Positions 1 through 10,283 of a stretch of 64,000 bases of DNA are shown one piece after another. The stretch's first letter is position 1, and every line of letters begins with the position of its first letter. The notes beneath the pieces are model-generated. The model was not told the DNA's origin, ran no database searches, and saw only the letters and a program-made list of their open reading frames with translations. Location: positions 4,216,001 to 4,280,000 of the forward strand of contig AP026547.1 in the NCBI GenBank assembly GCA_026075535.2. The letters are read 5' to 3'. The DNA comes from Tricholoma matsutake (Eukaryota; Basidiomycota; Agaricomycetes; Agaricales; Tricholomataceae). The position numbers and the translations under genes are program-made.

Positions 1-1084
1 AGAAGGACTCCAATGCTCTATGACCTTGCCAAGACTATTGCTATCTGAATGAAGGAACGATCCAGAACAACTACCCCCTGCCACTGATTGGAGACCTCTT
101 GGACAAGCTGAAGGGAGCGAGATTTTTCATGAAACTTGATATTCGATGGGGATATCATAATGTATGGATAAAGAAAGGAGATGAGTGGAAGGCAGAATTC
201 AAGACTAACCGAGGGCTATTCAAGCCAATGGTGATGTTCTTTGGGCTGTGCAACTCACCGGCAACATTCCAGGCAATGATGAACGATCTCTTCCGAGATA
301 TGCTAGATGAAGGATGGCTCGTCATCTATATGGATGACATCCTGATCTTCTTGAAGACAGAAGAAGAACACTGGATAAGGACTGAAAGGGTCCTTGAACG
401 ACTATGACAATGCGATCTCTACCTGAAAATAGAGAAGTGCAGATTCAGTGTACAGGAAGTCGAGTTCTTGGGCATGATCATCAGACCCAATGAACTTGCA
501 ATGGACAACACAAAACTGGCTGGGATCAAGGACTGGCCCATGCCAAAGACAGTGAAGGATGTAAGATCCTTCCTAGGATTCGGAAACTTCTATCGACGAT
601 TCATCGGACACTTTGTGGATCTGGCCAGACCGCTAAACGATTTGACGAAGAAGAACCAGAAATTTGAATGGACGAACGACTGCCAGCAGTCGTTCGATGC
701 ACTAAAAAGGAAGTTCAACACAACCCCAGTACTGCTGATGCCAGACACAACAAAACCATTTGTGGTGGAATCTGATGCCTTGAAATTTGCAACAGGTGCA
801 GTACTCAGACAACAGGACGCCAATGGAGACTGGCACCCATGCGGATACATCTCGCATTCTTTCAATGAAGTGGAAAGAAATTACGAGATATACGACCAGG
901 AACTATTGGGAGTAATCCGAGTGCTGGAAACATGGAGACACTACCTACAGGGGACACCATTCCCTGTGACAGTACTGTCCAATCACAAGAACCTGACATA
1001 CTTCCGTCAGCCACAGAAACTGAACCGATGACAGGCTAGATGGGCCATTTACCTGTCACAATTTGACCTGAAGCTACAACACGT
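1..1084 (+). pseudogene. Gypsy A pol, reverse transcriptase and RNase H part
   Basis: Encodes the RT palm and RNase H of element A. Visible motifs are the catalytic box IYMDDILIF (about 330-352), [13 protein letters not shown] before it, the connection segment [13 protein letters not shown] (about 565-605) and an RNase H-like region with [14 protein letters not shown] (about 765-805). In-frame TGA codons at 405-407 and 1029-1031 break the frame; both fall where gypsy relatives carry Arg (CGA). The frame is cut at 1084 by an insertion and resumes at 2208. The N-terminal gag and protease lie outside the window. Confidence 0.9.
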
Positions 1085-2207
1085 TGATAGGTTGTCTCCT
1101 CGGCTCAAAGGCCGATTCATCATTTTGGCCACATTCTAATCACATTGGATAACTCGCACGAGGTCCCAGAAGCAGTGCGACCACTCCTAACCAAGTCTAC
1201 CAAGCACGATATCGTGTCGAACGCAGTTGAGCATCGTATCAAATGCGATCGAGCATCATCGAATGCGATCAAACATTGTCGAACACGATCGAACATCATT
1301 GAACATCATTGAACATCATCGCGAGCATCGTATCGAACACGATCGAACATCATTGAGCATCGTTGAGCGTCATCAAGAGACTGCGAGCGACATTGGGCGC
1401 CGCATTTGTTATCTATATGGTGGAATAACATGTGCCAGGAAGTATTCCAACTCGTGCTCAAACTTGCTGATAGTAGGTCAGCCTCATTCCAAGTCCCTAT
1501 CGTGCACAGAACCCGCTGGACGCATTATTGTGAGACTTAGCACAGTTTATACACAAAGGACAGTCCCCTTTTAGTTCTATACCCTTTATTACTCTTTCAT
1601 CATATGATACACATCTTTCTTGTTCGGATTCCAGTCTCCTTTTTGGCCTTGTGCCTTAACTCATATCTTTTGCCTCATGTTCTACACATGTTCTCTAGCC
1701 TTTTTAGGTACTTTCTTTATTTTATATAAAAAGATGTACTAGATACAAAGAAAAACAAGAAAGTCGTCATCTTCCTCCCAGATCACAGTGATTTGAGAGT
1801 ACAGTTTAGTCTTATTCAGTCCGAAGTTTGGTGTTTTATGCTAAACTTCCTCGAAATTCCTCGAAATTCCTCGCATTACGCTATTTTCACTCTCGCTTCC
1901 CTCGATTAGCCTTTTTGTCACTTCTACTACTCCTCTAGTCCCCCGATCTTGCGTCCGAACATATCTGCGCACTTGAAATTCCTCAAAACCTCTTTGAAAA
2001 ATATCGCAACATCTCGAAAATCATCGCAAAGTCTCGAAACACATTCTTTTAGCCTCGAACTGCTTCGACAAGCAGTTGTTTTATGACTATTTGATGGTCG
2101 GTCTGACAGGTGACATCTAGAGGGCCTCGCATCCTTCCTCTGACTCATGTTATACCATCCGAAGCCTTTTGTGGGTTTTGTTTGGGTTTCCAGGTTGAGC
2201 ATCATCA
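1085..2207. mobile_element. Probable solo LTR inserted in gypsy A pol
   Basis: A 1123-bp insertion starting TGATAGG and ending CATCA, flanked by the 4-bp direct repeat ACGT (1081-1084 and 2208-2211). Joining the flanks across it restores the pol reading frame (LKLQH into VPGSQM). TG...CA ends, a short target duplication, a TATA-like stretch near 1719 and no coding capacity fit a solo LTR. The family is not recognised and orientation is unclear. A non-LTR origin is not excluded because no second copy lies in the window. Confidence 0.55.
1205..1385. repeat. Degenerate ~10-bp-period satellite inside the insertion
   Basis: Loose tandem array of units resembling GAACATCATT and GAACACGATC, several copies in a row between about 1205 and 1385. 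Period and sequence drift, so it looks like an old minisatellite. No coding role is apparent. Confidence 0.7.
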
Positions 2208-3781
2208 ACGTACCAGGATCACAGATGGTACAATCTGACGCCCTATCGAGGAGAGCAGATCACATAGCCAAAGAAGACACCGATAATGAGGACAAGACCA
2301 TCCTCGCTGACGAACTGTTCATCAAAACGATCGACACTGAGCTCCAGGGAGCCCTGGTCTCAGCAATAATGAAGGATGACCTCATAAATGATGCTTTACA
2401 AGCCCTGAAGAACAATGGAACCCCCCCAATCAAGTCTGCATTGGAGGACTGGAAATTCAAAGATGGCCTGCTCTTTTTCAAAGACAGATGCTATGTGCCA
2501 CAGGACAAGACCCTCCGCCGAGCGATCATACAGAAATGTCATGATAGCATCACGACAGGGCACCCTGGACAGTGGCAGACAATTGAACTGATCCGACGAG
2601 ACTACTGGTGGCCAGGAATGGCCAACTTCATCAAGAAGTACATTGAAGGCTGCGCAAAGTGCCAGCAAATGAAAGTGAATACACACCCGACAACCCCACC
2701 GCCGACACCAATATCATCCAATGCCAGCAGACCATTCGAGCTGGTAACGACAGATTTTATCACGGACTTGCCTGTGATAAATGGATTTGACTCAATCATG
2801 GTCATGGTAGACCATGGTCTTACGAAGGGGGTAATTTTTATCCCTTGCACGAAGACGATCGACGCACTTGGCGCTGCAGACCTTTACCTGCACCATGTGT
2901 ACACCAGATTTGGACTCCCCGGAAGAATCATCTCAGACAGAGACCCTCGATTCGCATCCAAACTCTTCCGAGAACTTGGACGACTGCTCGGAATCAAGCT
3001 ATCCATGAGCACCACCTATCACCCCCAGACTGACGGAGAAATGGAGTGAGTAAACCAAGAGCTAGAGGTTTACCTCCGCATGTTCTGTTCGAACAAACCC
3101 AAAGATTGGGAGCATTATCTCCCAACAGCAGAATTCGTGCATAACCAGAAGATGCACTCCACAGTAAAACATTCGCCATTTTACTTGATGATGGGATATC
3201 AGCCATGCGCTATCCCCACCCCTTACAAAAAGACAAACATGCCGGCCGCTGAACAGAGAATCCAAGAACTTCTCTCTGCGAGAAGGGAAGCTCTTGCCAC
3301 ACACGAACTAGCCAGACAGGCTATGGCCGCCCGAACAAAAGGGCAATATGAACCATTCAAGGTTGGAGAACAAGTATGGCTTGACTCCAAGAACCTGAAG
3401 ATTGGCTACCCAACGAGAAAATTGGTGCCAAAATGAGAAGGGCCCTTCGTGATTGAAGATGCCCTGTCAAGAATGACATACCAATTGAAACTGCCACCGA
3501 GATGGAAGATCCACCCGGTATTCCATGCGGCTTTACTCACACGATACCATGAGAACAACACTCATGGACGGAACTTCCTGACTCCACCACCCGACCTCGT
3601 GGAAGGAGAAAACAAATACAAGGTGGAAGCGATCATCACACACAAGAAGCATGGCAAGACACGCCGTTACCTCGTGAAATGGGTTGACTACCCGACATCC
3701 AAAAACACATGGGAACCCGAATCGAACCTAAAGAATGCCCCTGAGATCCTGACGGCATATAAGAAGAGGTACCATCTCTGA
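2208..3781 (+). pseudogene. Gypsy A pol, integrase and chromodomain part
   Basis: Continues the polyprotein after the insertion. Domains: RNase H tail (DALSRRADH), an HHCC integrase zinc finger (H near 2537 to CAKCQQMK near 2670), a DDE integrase core with D in TTDFITDLP (about 2749), D in ISDRDPRF (about 2930-2955) and E in HPQTDGEME (about 3020-3046), then a C-terminal chromodomain (about 3617-3770) with YKVEAIITHKK and KWVDYPTSKNTWEPE. TGA stops at 3047-3049 and 3434-3436 replace expected Arg codons. Chromodomains of this type are thought to steer integration to modified histones. Confidence 0.9.
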
Positions 3782-3926
3782 CGAGAACCCAAGAAACCCC
3801 CACTATCTGAACCAAACAACACCCCTGATACCCCCTAAAACAACAATTGACCCACTGAACATTGACACCCTTCACGTTCACTCCCACCCCCACCCCCTTT
3901 CGATAAAGAACGAATACGAGAAGAAC

Positions 3927-4406
3927 ATGGCGACTGGACGACGAGTCATTGACCAGTCACCAAGAACAAACAGACTGCTGGGGCAACCCTCTTGGGAATG
4001 CCCACATGGAATCACATTCTGGATAAACAGAGATGACTGGATAAAGAGAATATCCTTGACTTGCCCAACATGCTGCCTCTATGCACAAAGGAGCACGAAA
4101 ATGGATTTGACCTGGGTAAAAGCACAATTTGAGGAGTGGTGCTTCAAAGAAGAGTTAGACGGCAGAGACTATCTCCCTGAACAATTTGTTGTCGACCGCA
4201 ATGGTCTGACCCCAGGCAGGAGACCACTAGCGGGGATTAGCCCACTACTGTGGAATGACCTTCAGTGGAACACCCACTACGACAAAGAAAGTGGATTCGA
4301 GCTGGCAAGGCAGCTCTTATTTGGACGACATGGAGAACTGGGGACATTGCTGTGTTCCAGCCAACACCCCCATACACCGACACCCCAGACCACTGAGCAC
4401 AACTAG
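3927..4406 (+). CDS. Post-pol accessory reading frame of gypsy A
   Basis: An intact 159-codon ATG-started frame between the chromodomain stop (3781) and the polypurine tract, on the pol strand. The predicted protein has a Cys/His-rich core (WECPHG near residue 43 and CPTCC near residue 65) that could bind zinc, and otherwise matches nothing I recognise. The position is where some LTR elements carry env or other extra genes, but no signal peptide or membrane segment is visible, so an envelope role is unlikely. It stays open while the adjacent pol has four stops. It may be element-encoded or a captured host fragment. Confidence 0.5.
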   Translation: MATGRRVIDQSPRTNRLLGQPSWECPHGITFWINRDDWIKRISLTCPTCCLYAQRSTKMDLTWVKAQFEEWCFKEELDGRDYLPEQFVVDRNGLTPGRRPLAGISPLLWNDLQWNTHYDKESGFELARQLLFGRHGELGTLLCSSQHPHTPTPQTTEHN

Positions 4407-4416
4407 GTGTGAACTG

Positions 4417-4524
4417 ACCATCCGCAAAGACGTTAAAGTACCGACCATCCGCAAAGATGTTAAACTACCGATCGTCTGCAAAGACGTTAAACTAGCGATC
4501 ATCTGCAAAGATGTAAAACTACAG
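4417..4524 (+). repeat. 27-bp tandem repeat, four units
   Basis: Four head-to-tail 27-bp units start at 4417, 4444, 4471 and 4498, each built on CCGCAAAGACGTTAAA-like sequence. In one frame the unit reads as a nine-residue repeat (TIRKDVKVP). It lies between the accessory frame and the 3' LTR of gypsy A. Confidence 0.85.
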
Positions 4525-4782
4525 TGATTACCCTTGATACTATGCAAACCCTACACACCCCTCCCCCTTCTGACGACACCACTGACTCTTTGACACCACT
4601 GCTAAAGGCAGTATAAAACAAAAAGAACCTGATCATGGTCCAAGCTTGGACATGAACGATTCCTCCATCATACCCCTTGACCCTGACCCACCCACATAAC
4701 CAGACCACGCCCGATCAGACCACAAAGGAGAAACGAAGATTTAGGTTGAAGTGTGGAACTTTCGACCATAGCGGGGGGGTAA

Positions 4783-5515
4783 TGTTACAATTTTCCTTGT
4801 AACTCATGGAACCCGATGCACCCAACAATCCCCTCCAGACAGGAGGCACTCCTTGATTCATGCCTAGGGCATGTCCTTGACATCAGACACACACACAATG
4901 CATGCCGACAGCATGCATTTGATCCCCTTCCTGTGGAAGGCACCCTTGACGCATGGTGACTCCATGCACCCGAACCCACTCCCACACATGCTGTGATACG
5001 ACAGCCCCCTGACATGAGGTCCGTGACGTTGGACTCTCACAATCGACATCAGATCCTTGACATTGGATCCATGACATCAGACGCCTCATGCTAGGCATGA
5101 GGCTTATCTCTTATTGTTTCCTGACATGCTGCGCCGCAGCACTCCATGACATCGGACGCCTCATGCAAGGCATGAGGCCTATTGTTTCTATTCTTACTTG
5201 ATACGCATCTATCTTTCTGATTGGACGATAAGGACCTCCCTCATAGTATAAGTACTGCAACTCATAGTAGGGATGTCCTTAGTTTAGATCTAGGCAATTA
5301 ACAGCCTTAACTTGCAACTCGCAAACTTACTTGAAACCACTAAGGAAGCCCCTTAGTGCGTGAACCTGAACAACTCTATGCAGAAGCCCTGCTAGAGTGC
5401 ACTACCTATCTTACGTCGGATGCTCCAAGTAAGACTAGTGCCAAACGACTCGTCAAGGAAGCACCTCATCAAATGACGTCGACTAGATCAAGTGGTTGAG
5501 GCTTTGCCCTTAACA
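4783..5515 (+). mobile_element. LTR of gypsy A
   Basis: 733 bp starting TGTTACAA and ending CCTTAACA, directly after a purine tract (AGCGGGGGGGTAA). It holds two inverted-repeat hairpins and several TTGACATCAGA-like repeats. A related LTR lies in reverse orientation at 17415-18028. Sequence resembling a gag start follows at 5516, so this LTR may serve both as the 3' LTR of A and the 5' LTR of a second copy. Confidence 0.8.
5083..5178. repeat. Twin palindromes in the A-type LTR
   Basis: Two near-perfect inverted repeats, GCCTCATG...CATGAGGC, at 5083-5103 and 5158-5178, separated by a GC-rich stretch with a GCTGCGCCGCAGC hairpin. The same palindrome occurs at 17828-17848 in the related solo LTR. 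Each could form an 8-bp stem; a role in transcription or 3' end formation is only a guess. Confidence 0.75.
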
Positions 5516-5905
5516 TAAATGGTAATAGCACCATCATACTGCTGATGCCGCTCATTCAGCACACCGAAAAGCATGACCAGGGACCCTTGCCGCTGACTGC
5601 CTGCACAGGCATATACGGGTGCAGCCTCTACCTCTCATTCGGTTTACACTGAATATCAGCAAGCTCGAGACACCCTCAAGCAAATGCAACTTCCACGCAG
5701 CGCAAAAAATCTGTGACCGCTGGAAGAGCACCTGATGGTGCAAGAAGGTAAGAGAAGGAGGATTGAACCAGAACCTAGGATCGTGGAGGTCGAAGACAAT
5801 ACCGTCTCCCTCAGATCAGAGCCTCTGGTTTCTGATGAAGAAGTGTGGAAAGCCGTCAACGAGATGCTCATCAATGAACCGCTTGAAACAGGAGGATATG
5901 ATGAC
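5516..5905 (+). pseudogene. Probable gypsy leader and gag N-terminus fragment
   Basis: Immediately downstream of the LTR is a primer-binding-site-like stretch (TAAATGGTAATAGCACC) and then a frame (about 5640-5905) with ARDTLKQMQLPRSAKNL and an acidic EPEPRIVEVEDNTVSL segment, which I read as a gypsy gag N-terminus. A TGA at 5714-5716 interrupts it. It ends near 5905, where copia-related sequence begins. Assignment to gypsy gag rests on position and composition, so confidence is limited. Confidence 0.45.
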
Positions 5906-6051
5906 AGGTCAGTCCTTTTCCCTGCCGCAAGCACAAAGATTAATATTCCAATGATTACAGCAAACTTTTCATGTGAAATCTTACTGCTATTAAATGTATC
6001 ATGGAACTATTTAGATCTTATTATATGTGTTATGCGTGCAAATGGAAATTG

Positions 6052-7648
6052 TAAGAAAGGGGCTGACTGGATCATGGATTCAGGTGCATCAAAGCACTTC
6101 ACTGGTGAAATAAAAGATTTCACTTCTTACGAGCCTTTACCGAGAAAGGACTCTACCTTGGTTCAAACAGCCACAGGTACTACTCATATAGTAGGAAAAG
6201 GAGCAGTCTTCATTAGACATCAGGTAGTATGTCACGGGAAGTCAGAGATGCATGAAATACGATTATACCCCATCTACTACATACCCAACTGTAATACTCG
6301 ATTACTGTCAATGGGTGTCTTTTCACAAGACAGAAGTGATGTGCATGGTTCCTCCACACACCTTTCATTTTTTGAGAAAGGAAACCCAATAATTGTGTCC
6401 CTCTTAGGAGATGCGACACGATTTATTGGGCTCGGACTCATATATTGAGCACCAAGAGGATCAATGTCGCAACCATGTATGTCACTGACTACTTGACTTG
6501 GCATAGGCGACTTGGACACCCATCCAAAGAGGTGCTAGGGAAAATGCCTAACAGCACCATAAAATTCCCAAGGAATTTAATTATTCCTAAAGACAAAATT
6601 ATATGTCCAGGGTGTGCTGAAGGGAAAATGACATCAAAATCTTTTCCTGAATCAAATTCATGTGCAGAGAAATCCTTTGAATTAATACATTCCGATCTAA
6701 AGGAACTCCCAGTACTATCGTACCACAAACATAAATACTTTATTGTATTTCTGGACAACAAAACGTCACATATCTGGGTCCAGTGCCTTAGAAAGAAGTC
6801 TGATGCTGCTGCAGCGATTAGACAATTTCAGGCAATGGCTTTGACCCAGTATGGCACTACAATCAAGGGCTGGCATGTTGATCCAGGGGGGGAGTTCAAA
6901 GATCGTGAGCTACAAAATATGCTCAAGAATTTCGGCATCAAAATAGAGATGTCCACACCCCATGTTCACCAACAGAACAGGCGCGCAGAGCACACCATAA
7001 GGACAATAATGGAAAAGTTGCAAAGCCTACAATTTACTGCTTGTCTACCACAATCATGGTGGGAATTTTGCATTGAACATGCAACACACCTATACAACTG
7101 AACCCCAATAAGGCGCCTGAAATGGCTGACACCTTTTGAGGACCTGAATAAAGTCTGCCCAGATCTAAACAATCTGAAGGTCTTTGGTTGCAGTGCTTAC
7201 ATCTATCTACACAAGGAGAAACATCCAACCACATTAGCTCCTCGATCAGAGTTAATGACATACCTAGGATTAGAAGATGGCATTAAAGCATACCGTTTCA
7301 TGCAACTTAGTGGCGCAATATTCATCGGTGCTACAGCATCATTTGATGAAATGTTGTTCCCATGCTGTCCCAGAGCTAAAACTCCTGCCAAGACAGACCT
7401 TGGTGATTTCCCACCTCCAGAACCAGAAGATGACAACCACTCATCTGGAATGGATGGCAATGATTCTATACTGCCACAAAATCCACCCCTTCCTCCATCA
7501 TCAGAAAAAGATGATGATGATGTACCAAGCGAGCAAAAGGTGCATGATGATGCAACTGATGCTCCTCCTCCATCGCCTCCAGTAACCACTGAGGACTTTC
7601 ATCCAAGACGTGATGATCAACAGGAATGGCAGCAATTGCCCCATTGAT
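6052..7648 (+). pseudogene. Copia pol, protease and integrase part
   Basis: The protease has the Asp motif WIMDSGASKHF (about 6067-6100). A pre-integrase segment WHRRLGHPSKEVL (about 6499-6538) and zinc-binding CPGC (about 6607) follow. The integrase catalytic triad appears as D in IHSDLK (about 6685), D in HVDPGGEF (about 6874) and E in RAEHTIR (about 6980). The frame breaks at 6446 and at 7099-7101 (TGA where YNRTPIR would be expected). After about 7400 it becomes the usual acidic, proline-rich linker of copia elements. Confidence 0.88.
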
Positions 7649-8968
7649 CAGGCAGGCAGAGGAACATCCCAAACTGTCCTGGCAATACCTATGGAGAGAA
7701 GCAACTCCCCTCTGACATAGAGAGAGACATTGCATGCGATCGATATTGGAAGAGATCTGTGGGTCAAGATTCAGATCATAACCAAACATGACCACGATCT
7801 CAACAGCAAGAACCAGTTGCTGGACCGAGTTCGGCACCCCACGAGAGTGTGCCCAATTCCAATAATCAAGAACATGATCACCCAATGGGGGAACTGGACA
7901 AAGCAGGTTATATTCAAAAGATAACCAAGGAAGGTGGAGATAAGCTTATTCACTGGCTGTTGTCAAAAGCAGTCACACTGGAGGCATGTTTCAGCTCATG
8001 TCAAAACAACATGAGTTCAGTTCATGTCTTCCGCATGTCATACATAGTGATTAGTCAGTAATTGATCTCGTATAATTAGTCTCCTTCCTTTTTGGTATTT
8101 TATTACTACATAAGCACAGCGGCCATGGGCGCAATCACGCTGCCAAGTTTGCTTGCACATCGCATCGCTGATTGCTGGTTGTCGTCTCCTCTCTCCTTCT
8201 TTCCTTCATGTCTATGAATGGGGGGCGACATTGACTGAGCTGTCCAGCCTCTACAGTGGGAGCCCCTGGGTAGCGAGGCTCAACGTTGTCCCCTGTTTCT
8301 TCCTTGTTTTGTCCGCAACTGTATTACATTCCATCTCCACCACCACTGCCTCCTCCTCTGATGTTGGTACCATGCCTGGTCCAACAAGTATATACCATCC
8401 ATGGAAAGTGTTCGATATCAATTCAAATGTGGGTGGAAATCGTTGCACTGAAAGGAAAGTGGGGGTTGAATCTCCTTAATCCATTGGTGGCTGCACAGAA
8501 TTTCAAGTATAAGATGTCGAATATACTTGACAAACCTCTGTACGTCCACTATCCCGTCCTTCCCTTTTCATTATCATCTAATCACCTTCTAGTGAATCTA
8601 TATTTGGCTACATCACCGTCCTACCAGGCGCATTCAGTACATCACCCTCCAAAATGACGCAATAGGTGAAGGACCACTCCAGAAATACTTCCTAGGTGAG
8701 AAGATGGTATGTCACCTCCTCCTCCTCCCAATCTTCTTCTAACCAAAACCACACCACATCACACAGTGCGGCGCAGGTGCAGATATATTCACCGCAAACA
8801 AAAAGCAATGTCTAGTGTCCACATCATCAAAATCACAGCACTTGTGCACTTATTACATACATACAATACACACTTATATTATTCTCCAGTGAACAGCCTA
8901 ATAACCAGATATGTTGTCAATCCCATGAAGCGTATCACTGTTCGAGTCCAGTTGGAGTGGAAGTCAGC

Positions 8969-8996
8969 AAGACAAAGACAAAGACAAAGACAAAGA
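8969..8996 (+). repeat. (GACAAA)n microsatellite
   Basis: Four and a half consecutive GACAAA units inside the CACTA-like element. Confidence 0.9.
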
Positions 8997-9109
8997 TGAG
9001 GATAAAATGCACAAGCAAGCCCAGCAACAGAAAACAGTACCATCTGGGGCCTGTAGGAGGATTTGCTACGCACTCGGGAAGGCGTAGTTTGTTGGAAATG
9101 AGGTGAGTT

Positions 9110-9620
9110 CCTCATTGGAAAAGCAGGGGATGGCGCTGTGTGTGCCACTCATCAATTGCTGACGAGTTTCATTCCAGAACCATGTGGTGTGTTGTTCTGG
9201 CAAGGCCCAGCGTCATCAAGACGACGGTGGCACGACTCCTCCGGGAGTCGGGGTTGGAAGGAGAACATGACTGCTGGGGGTCCATGTGGGGTGTCAATGC
9301 GCAGTCTTGAGTGCGTGGTTCATTGGGAACAAGGTGAGTCCCTCGTTTGAGCTATGGAGGGAGGTGCTGGATGCACCACCCGTCGTTTGTTGATGGCCTC
9401 CATTACAGAACAATGCCCTTCATTGTTCTGGCATAGTATGTCGTCATCAAGACAGCAGTGATGTGACTCCTTGGAGGGTCGCAGGCAGGTGGAGTACATG
9501 GCCGCTTGGGGGTTGTATGGGATAGCAGGTACACAGTCCATTTGGGCTGCAGGGGGTGGTGCCATGGACACCACTCGTCGTTTACTAACATTTACTATTG
9601 CAGAACAGGTTTTATTTTTC
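9110..9620. repeat. Diverged tandem duplication, ~230-bp units
   Basis: Two to three imperfect copies share the pattern CACTCGTCGTTT, then TTACAGAAC, then TTCTGGCA, then CATCAAGAC and a GGAGTC-like stretch, with the recurring landmarks near 9145, 9380 and 9575. Divergence is high, suggesting old unit duplication within the element. Confidence 0.55.
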
Positions 9621-9814
9621 TTCACATCTGGTACTCGATGTGACCACGTCGAGTTCATCTCCATGTCTCGGTTTTCCAAACACGGCTTCCATTCCTCGAC
9701 AATGAGCTCTGAGACTCGTTTCTCCCTTGCAGTTGGATCTTCTCCCATTCTGTCTCATCCTACAGTCAACGGCATGGATCCTGGGGCCTCGATGTGACAT
9801 CCATCATCCAGCAC

Positions 9815-9995
9815 CCATCCCAGCCTTGCAAGCCACTTCTCATAGGGTGGATCGCGGGTGCTACAATGATGGGGATGGTGCCACAAACACCCAGGACACC
9901 AGGATGACACTGGACGATCAGCACCTGCCCCCAGCCCTGTGAGCAGCCGCTCGTAGGGTGGATTGCGGGTGCTATGATGGACACCCAGGATGCCA
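9815..9995. repeat. Diverged tandem duplication, ~120-bp units
   Basis: A block CCAGCCTTGCAAGC...TAGGGTGGATCGCGGGTGCTA near 9820-9865 recurs as CCAGCCCTGTGAGC...TAGGGTGGATTGCGGGTGCTA near 9932-9978. It lies within the CACTA-like element. Confidence 0.7.
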
Positions 9996-10283
9996 CAACT
10001 GGGTGTTGCCAACCTACGCAAGCGATCCCCCCACCCCCTAACCCTCAGCCCCCATATGTAGCCCCTGTGATGAGCAAAAGCTAACGAGAAGGAGGAGAAG
10101 GTCTCATAGCAATCTAGAACACCCAAATGACACATACTTACAATGTTCATAAAGCATAGTCATATTCATATGAAATCATAACTACTACAGTGCATATGCT
10201 AGTAACTAAGATGGTTCATGGTGCATACAGAAGAGGCCATGGATAGATGAAGACACGATGAGACATGATGGGCCCCAGGCCAT

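Larger units (their letters stand above)
1..5515 (+). mobile_element. Ty3/gypsy chromovirus A, 5'-truncated by window edge
   Basis: LTR retrotransposon running off the left edge. In order it shows reverse transcriptase, RNase H, (LTR-like insertion), integrase, chromodomain, an extra downstream reading frame, a polypurine tract (about 4770-4780) and a 3' LTR beginning TGTTAC at 4783. The RT-RNase H-integrase order is that of Ty3/gypsy, and the C-terminal chromodomain places it among chromoviruses. It is inactive: the pol frame has TGA stops at 405, 1029, 3047 and 3434, and an insertion splits it at 1084/2208. Each of those four stops sits where an Arg (CGA) codon would be expected. Confidence 0.9.
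8055..10150. other. Non-coding left half of the CACTA-like element
   Basis: No convincing gene is visible. The stretch holds an (AGACAA)n microsatellite and two sets of diverged tandem duplications, listed separately. Short open frames on both strands here have no recognisable content. Confidence 0.6.

Noticed and set aside
5083..5178. Palindromic repeats as a CRISPR-like array
   Set aside because: Only two units, eukaryotic context, and they lie inside an LTR.
7203..7647. Frames on both strands around the copia linker
   Set aside because: The plus frame is the acidic, proline-rich linker of copia pol; the minus frame is its antisense shadow.
9320..9748. 142-codon minus-strand frame in the CACTA-like element
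   Set aside because: It overlaps diverged tandem duplications and shows no domain; probably chance in GC-rich repeats.
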